DNA of 64,000 nt, taken from assembly GCA_029012365.1 (NCBI GenBank), contig JAQXLY010000018.1, forward strand, positions 1-64,000. The letters run 5' to 3'. Origin of the DNA: Lachnospiraceae bacterium. GTDB lineage: Bacteria > Bacillota > Clostridia > Lachnospirales > Lachnospiraceae. Made by a program: the position numbers and the translations under genes. This document shows positions 63,133-64,000 of the stretch, in pieces. Position 1 is the first letter of the stretch, and the number at the start of each line of letters is the position of its first letter. The notes beneath the pieces are model-generated. The model was not told where the DNA came from and searched no databases. It saw only the letters and a program-made list of their open reading frames with translations.

Positions 63133-64000
63133 CTACTTACTAAAATCAAATACTTTTCCTACACCTTTTCCGGCACCGAATTTCGCACCATTTACCGTTC
63201 CGTCTTCATTCACGTCCGGTATTGCAATTGCCTCTACCTTTACCGGTGCATTCTTTTCGTCTCCCATATAAAGAATGTAGTCACTCATTGCTACTTTACT
63301 CTCTGTTGCCGGAGTAAAATAGTCGCTCTTTAACAGACGTCTTTCCACACTTCCGTCTGCGTAAGTATACGTCACAAACAAGGATACATTCGGGACAGCG
63401 GTATCGCTGCTGGTCGGATAGTAATACGTTGCGTAATAGGCAAGTCCATAGTTTCCGTGGACTTTTCCGCTGTTTTTCGCTTTATATGCCTCATAAACAG
63501 AAGCATCTAATTCAGCTCCCCTATCATGACCGTGGAAAATAGTAACCGTTTTTGTATCTCCTGCTGTCCTACCGCCATCAATCAGGATACCGACACGGTT
63601 GATTTTTACAATTCCGCTTACCGTAGCTCCGGCAGACGAATAGGTTACCTTAAGCCGAACAGTATCATAAAAATCCGACAGGAAATGAATGATATATGCA
63701 TCCGAAGCTTCCTGTTTCTCGATTTTAACAGCGTTCTCCGTAATTCCGTCTAAAAGCTCTACCGATTCGATTCCGCTAACGTTCAGGCCATTTACTTTGC
63801 CGGATGTAATCGGTGTTATCTCAATCTTACTAAATCCGAAATAGATGCTCTTCTCTGTATTATTGACTTCATCACTTCCGGTTTCCGCAATGGATAAGCT
63901 GCTTTCAGAGCTCCAGGCAGCAGGCTCCTTCTCTTCTCCGATGCCGTTCAGTGTCACGCCCATAAAGTCCGGTGTCATAACAACGAACTTACCGCCCATG
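63133..64000 (-). CDS. Surface or secreted protein, 5' part outside the window
   Basis: At least 288 residues of the C-terminal part. The frame stays open to the window edge, and the ATG at 63999 is probably internal because no signal peptide follows it. The sequence is beta-rich (FGFSKIEITPI, YYATYYYPTSSD, SLFVTYTYADGS). Near the end is IPDVNEDGTVNGAKFGAG, which resembles a single calcium-loop (dockerin-like half repeat). It is upstream of and co-directional with the 582-aa surface protein gene. No family recognised. Confidence 0.7.
   Translation of the reverse strand, partial: MGGKFVVMTPDFMGVTLNGIGEEKEPAAWSSESSLSIAETGSDEVNNTEKSIYFGFSKIEITPITSGKVNGLNVSGIESVELLDGITENAVKIEKQEASDAYIIHFLSDFYDTVRLKVTYSSAGATVSGIVKINRVGILIDGGRTAGDTKTVTIFHGHDRGAELDASVYEAYKAKNSGKVHGNYGLAYYATYYYPTSSDTAVPNVSLFVTYTYADGSVERRLLKSDYFTPATESKVAMSDYILYMGDEKNAPVKVEAIAIPDVNEDGTVNGAKFGAGKGVGKVFDFSK

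Overview
The window looks like the chromosome of a spore-forming Clostridium-class Firmicute, most likely a member of the Lachnospiraceae. The evidence is moderate GC content, strong AGGAGG-type ribosome binding sites, dipicolinate synthase genes, a tig-clpP-clpX-lon-engB block, DUF4364, and cohesin/dockerin surface proteins. This is inferred from gene content and order; no database search was run. I saw no rRNA, tRNA, CRISPR array, prophage or intact transposase.

Layout. 1-5.7 kb: the end of a palindromic MITE-like element, an OmpR-type two-component pair and three poorly known genes. 6-7.6 kb: a papain-like peptidase and a subtilase lipoprotein. 7.6-19.2 kb: a surface and signalling locus with a giant dockerin protein, a membrane-anchored cohesin protein, a LytTR response regulator and two paralogous GHKL sensors. 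19.3-30.5 kb: D-lactate dehydrogenase, a P-loop ATPase, dipicolinate synthase, an NfeD/stomatin pair, glucose-6-phosphate isomerase, an rRNA methyltransferase and a Ktr potassium system. Two palindromic repeat elements lie in this stretch. 30.6-39.9 kb: a sugar-sensor/GGDEF fusion, malic enzyme, a radical SAM protein and a cysteine/Fe-S operon divergent from an Rrf2 regulator. 39.9-48.8 kb: protein quality control, glmM and a second GGDEF protein. 49-59.7 kb: transport, esterase, salvage and acetyltransferase genes and another two-component system. 59.7-61 kb: two decayed genes, for a VTC polyphosphate polymerase and an NptA-type transporter. 61.4-64 kb: two surface proteins, the last cut by the window edge.

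The most interesting part is 6.8-19.2 kb. Of the two paralogous sensors, one keeps the phospho-acceptor His but has lost the nucleotide-binding G box. The other keeps the G box but has Lys in place of that His. They look like an obligate complementary pair. The regulator gene and the cohesin-dockerin operon share a promoter design: two ACATTT-type 9-mers 12 bp apart, then exactly 31 bp to a -10 box. This suggests an autoregulated LytTR circuit controlling a two-protein cell-surface assembly that has no visible glycoside hydrolase.

Other notable items are a 194-bp MITE with an 8-bp target duplication, a 295-bp nested palindrome after the dipicolinate synthase genes, a possible C-rich small RNA before upp, and the deletion scars in the polyphosphate/phosphate locus.
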